From: an uncultured Eubacteriales bacterium
GTDB taxonomy: Bacteria; Bacillota; Clostridia; Oscillospirales; Acutalibacteraceae
DNA length: 7,876 bases
Direction of reading: 5' to 3'
Assembly: GCA_948762645.1 (NCBI GenBank)
Contig: CAQBRY010000079.1
Location: 1-7,876, forward strand
The notes under the pieces were generated by a model. The model ran no database searches. It had not been told where the DNA came from and worked only from the letters and a program-made list of their open reading frames with translations. Positions within the stretch are counted from its first letter, which is position 1; each line of letters starts with the position of its first letter. The position numbers and the translations under genes are program-made. Of the stretch, positions 5,874-7,876 are shown piece after piece.

Positions 5874-5880
5874 AAAATTT

Positions 5881-6918
5881 ATGAAAATTAAAGTCAATAA
5901 AAAAATGATTTTTAATATATTGGTAATTTTGCTATCAGCAATATTTTTAGTTTATTTTTGTATATCTGAAAATGGATTATTCGATTTAGTAAAGAACGCT
6001 ATGGAATTTAATAAAATATGGCTGTCGATAGCTTTATTTTTTCAATTTTTAAATATTTTCATAGACGCTTACCTTATATACAGACTTACGTTTTCAACAG
6101 GAAAAATATATTCTTTTAAAGACGCATTTAAAACGTCTATGGTGGGACAGTTTTTCAGTGCAATAACGCCCGGAGCATCCGGAGGTCAGCCAATGCAAAT
6201 CTATTCTATGAAAAAGCAAGGTATAGACGCAGGTCATTCTACGTCTGCCTTAGTACAAAAATTTTTAGTATATCAAACGTCTATAACTGTATATGGGGCT
6301 GTATCAATACTTCTAAAAAAAAGGATGTTTTTAGGGCAAGTTTCTCCGTTAGCACATTGGCTTTCTTCATTTGGATTTATTTCACAGTCTTTAGTTATAA
6401 TATTATTGTTTTTATTTTCATTTAATAGGTCAGTTACTTATAGAATTATACGTACAGTATTTGTATGGCTTTCAAAATTAAAATTGATAAAAAATGCAGA
6501 TGAGAAAATAATCGATGTTGAAACCCAGCTAAATTATTTTCACGCTAATAATATGCAGCTTTATAAAAATCGAAAATTAGTTATAGAAGTTTACATTTTA
6601 ACTGTTTTTCAACTTACATGTATGTTCGTAGTACCATATTTTATATACCGATCATTTAACCTTTATGGTGCGAAGATGTCTGATATGGTAGCTGCTCAGT
6701 CGTTTGTTACGATGGCATCATCGTTTATTCCTCTGCCGGGAGGGTCGGGAGCAGCGGAGGGAAGTTTTTTTGCGTTTTTTAGTATGTTTTTTACTGAAAG
6801 TACTATTAAGTCGGCTGTACTTTTGTGGAGAGTTATGACGTATTTTCTGACCATACTTGTTTCAGCTCCATTTTCAGGTATATATAGTAAAAAAAGCGAA
6901 AAAAATCAAAAAAAATAG
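5881..6918 (+). CDS. Flippase-like polytopic membrane protein (LPG-synthase transmembrane domain / YbhN family)
   Basis: Related to the membrane (flippase) half of MprF, which moves modified phospholipids across the membrane, but without the C-terminal aminoacyl-transfer domain. The 345-residue product has several hydrophobic helices, the first at about 10-27. It carries the family's conserved stretches: GQFFSAITPGASGGQPMQ (89-106), IPLPGGSGAAEG (283-294) and WRVMTY (316-321). A Lys-rich tail (KKSEKNQKK) is probably cytoplasmic. The start was chosen for its ribosome binding site; an 8-residue longer form from GTG at 5857 is less likely. It is followed after 21 bases by a glycosyltransferase gene on the same strand, which suggests a glycolipid or lipid-linked sugar as cargo or product. 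That pairing is inference, since family members have varied and often unknown substrates. Confidence 0.9.
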   Translation: MKIKVNKKMIFNILVILLSAIFLVYFCISENGLFDLVKNAMEFNKIWLSIALFFQFLNIFIDAYLIYRLTFSTGKIYSFKDAFKTSMVGQFFSAITPGASGGQPMQIYSMKKQGIDAGHSTSALVQKFLVYQTSITVYGAVSILLKKRMFLGQVSPLAHWLSSFGFISQSLVIILLFLFSFNRSVTYRIIRTVFVWLSKLKLIKNADEKIIDVETQLNYFHANNMQLYKNRKLVIEVYILTVFQLTCMFVVPYFIYRSFNLYGAKMSDMVAAQSFVTMASSFIPLPGGSGAAEGSFFAFFSMFFTESTIKSAVLLWRVMTYFLTILVSAPFSGIYSKKSEKNQKK

Positions 6919-6939
6919 GTTTAAGGTGGTTATAATAAC

Positions 6940-7875
6940 ATGAATTATCAAAATAAAATTCCTGATATTAGTGTGATTATACCGGTACATAATAGTCAAA
7001 GATATTTAAGGAAGTGTTTGGATTCAGTAGTAAATCAGACCTTTAGTAATTTTGAAGTAGTTATAATTAACGATGGATCTGATGATGGCTCTTTATATAT
7101 AATGAAAGAATATGAGGAGAAATATAGTAATTTTAGACTGTTTAATATTAAAAAAAGCGGAGTATCTGAGGCTAGAAATATTGGAGTAAGAGAATCTCGA
7201 GCAAAATACTTGTCTTTTATAGACAGTGATGATTTTGTATTACCAAATTTTTTAGAAGTTTTATATAATAATATAAAGAGGTATAATACAGATATATCAT
7301 GTTGTAATTATTATTTATATTGGCCGCAGAGAAATTTATATATTAAAGATATAATGTGCTTGCCTTCTGGAATTTACAGTTCTGATAAAATTATTTATAG
7401 TTTGGTAAAAGATGTCAGAATGCATTTTTTTTTGTGGAATAAACTATGGAAGAGATCTTTATTTGTAGATAATGAAATAAAATTTCCCGACAATAGATGC
7501 TATGAGGACGTATATGGATGTTTGGAAGCATTTTATTTTTCTGATAACGTATCAGTAACGTCTGATTCTCTTTATTTTTATACAAGAAGAAAAGATAGTT
7601 ATGAAAGCAGTGTAAATTTAAAAAAATATAGCGACTATATATATGCGTTTAAGTATATAAGAACATTTTTAGATTTACATGATAAATATAATAAATATAG
7701 AATAAGTCATATTATTTTAGGAATAAGAATTATTTTATCAAGTATACCTATGCTGTTTTCAATAGGTAAGGATATAGAGGACAAGAAAAAAATTTTTAAG
7801 GAATTTAAGTTATCGGTAAAAAGTATATTTTATTGTATAGGAAATAAGTCCGGTGGTAAATCGGACATGATTTAA
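6940..7875 (+). CDS. Family 2 glycosyltransferase
   Basis: A cytoplasmic-face inverting sugar transferase of the GT-A fold, using a nucleotide sugar. The 311-residue product begins with ISVIIPVHN (10-18), the nucleotide-binding start of the fold. It then has INDGSDDGS (43-51), KSGVSEARNIGV (72-83), the metal-binding DSDD (95-98) and CYEDVYG (187-193), whose acidic pair fits the catalytic-base position seen in relatives. FYTRRKDS is typical of the capsule and exopolysaccharide subgroup. A hydrophobic patch near 254-275 (HIILGIRIILSSIPMLFSIG) may touch the membrane. AAGGTGGT lies 9 bases before the ATG, and the gene follows the flippase-like gene by 21 bases, so the two are very likely co-transcribed. 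The gene is complete, ending one base before the window edge. Donor and acceptor cannot be deduced. Confidence 0.94.
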   Translation: MNYQNKIPDISVIIPVHNSQRYLRKCLDSVVNQTFSNFEVVIINDGSDDGSLYIMKEYEEKYSNFRLFNIKKSGVSEARNIGVRESRAKYLSFIDSDDFVLPNFLEVLYNNIKRYNTDISCCNYYLYWPQRNLYIKDIMCLPSGIYSSDKIIYSLVKDVRMHFFLWNKLWKRSLFVDNEIKFPDNRCYEDVYGCLEAFYFSDNVSVTSDSLYFYTRRKDSYESSVNLKKYSDYIYAFKYIRTFLDLHDKYNKYRISHIILGIRIILSSIPMLFSIGKDIEDKKKIFKEFKLSVKSIFYCIGNKSGGKSDMI

Positions 7876-7876
7876 T

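Larger units (their letters stand above)
5575..5880. other. Divergent intergenic region between the CorC-family gene and the flippase-like gene
   Basis: This 306-base AT-rich region separates two divergently read genes. Reading left to right it holds a -10-like box close to the CorC-family start, an isolated C6 tract (5624-5629, G6 on the minus strand), a 7-bp stem-loop sequence (5664-5682, loop TTGAT), a perfect 14-bp palindrome (5734-5747), and the plus-strand promoter and ribosome binding site of the flippase-like gene. I see no small gene with usable start signals and no riboswitch class that I recognise. A reading frame from GTG at 5857 runs into the next gene but has no ribosome binding site. 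Confidence 0.6.

Noticed and set aside
5857..5880. GTG at 5857 as the start of the flippase-like protein
   Set aside because: No Shine-Dalgarno sequence precedes it, while the ATG at 5881 has GGAG 7 bases upstream and gives a typical N-terminus.
1..7876. Mobile element, CRISPR array or defence system
   Set aside because: No transposase, integrase, spaced direct repeats, target-site duplications or defence domains were seen. Although a tRNA gene is present, there is no attachment-site duplication within the window.

Overview
The window is a strongly AT-rich stretch of bacterial chromosome. It carries Shine-Dalgarno-led genes, TGA used as a stop, a tRNA with an encoded CCA end, and a tmcAL gene (a tRNA-modification enzyme typical of Firmicutes). 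Together these point to a low-GC Firmicute, most likely a member of the Clostridia. No genus can be fixed from the sequence alone, and there are no phage, insertion-sequence or CRISPR signatures.

Left part (1-4022, minus strand): a housekeeping cluster read right to left. A well-formed promoter (-35 at 4017-4022, -10 at 3994-3999) precedes a 51-residue basic, C-terminally membrane-anchored miniprotein (3775-3930). It is followed by an SPFH/band-7 membrane protein of the QmcA/stomatin-like type (2803-3717), tmcAL for wobble acetylation of elongator tRNA-Met (1575-2798) and folC, folylpolyglutamate synthase (314-1603). tmcAL and folC overlap, and the SPFH gene and tmcAL are 4 bases apart, so these three are probably translationally coupled. 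Beyond folC lies a tRNA-Ala(GGC) gene (179-254) with its own near-consensus promoter. Positions 1-178 hold no gene.

Middle part (4023-5574): a short plus-strand gene for an 87-residue single-pass membrane protein (4076-4339, TTG start, good ribosome binding site) converges on a minus-strand CNNM/CBS/CorC_HlyC transporter-family gene (4264-5574). The two genes overlap tail to tail by 76 bases with no terminator between them. The CorC-family gene lacks a Shine-Dalgarno sequence and has a -10-like box 7 bases before its ATG, so its mRNA may be leaderless.

Right part (5575-7876): a 306-base divergent intergenic region holds a perfect 14-bp palindrome, an isolated C6/G6 tract and a plus-strand promoter. 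It leads into a two-gene unit: a polytopic flippase-like protein of the LPG-synthase transmembrane/YbhN family (5881-6918) and a family 2 glycosyltransferase (6940-7875, complete). The pair suggests envelope glycolipid or glycopolymer work, but the substrate cannot be read from the sequence.

Most of the window is ordinary. The parts that deserve a second look are the two small membrane proteins, the convergent overlap, the Cys-rich and GC-rich C-terminal end of TmcAL, the possible leaderless start of the CorC-family gene, and the palindrome in the divergent intergenic region. I did not find convincing evidence of a new multi-gene system.
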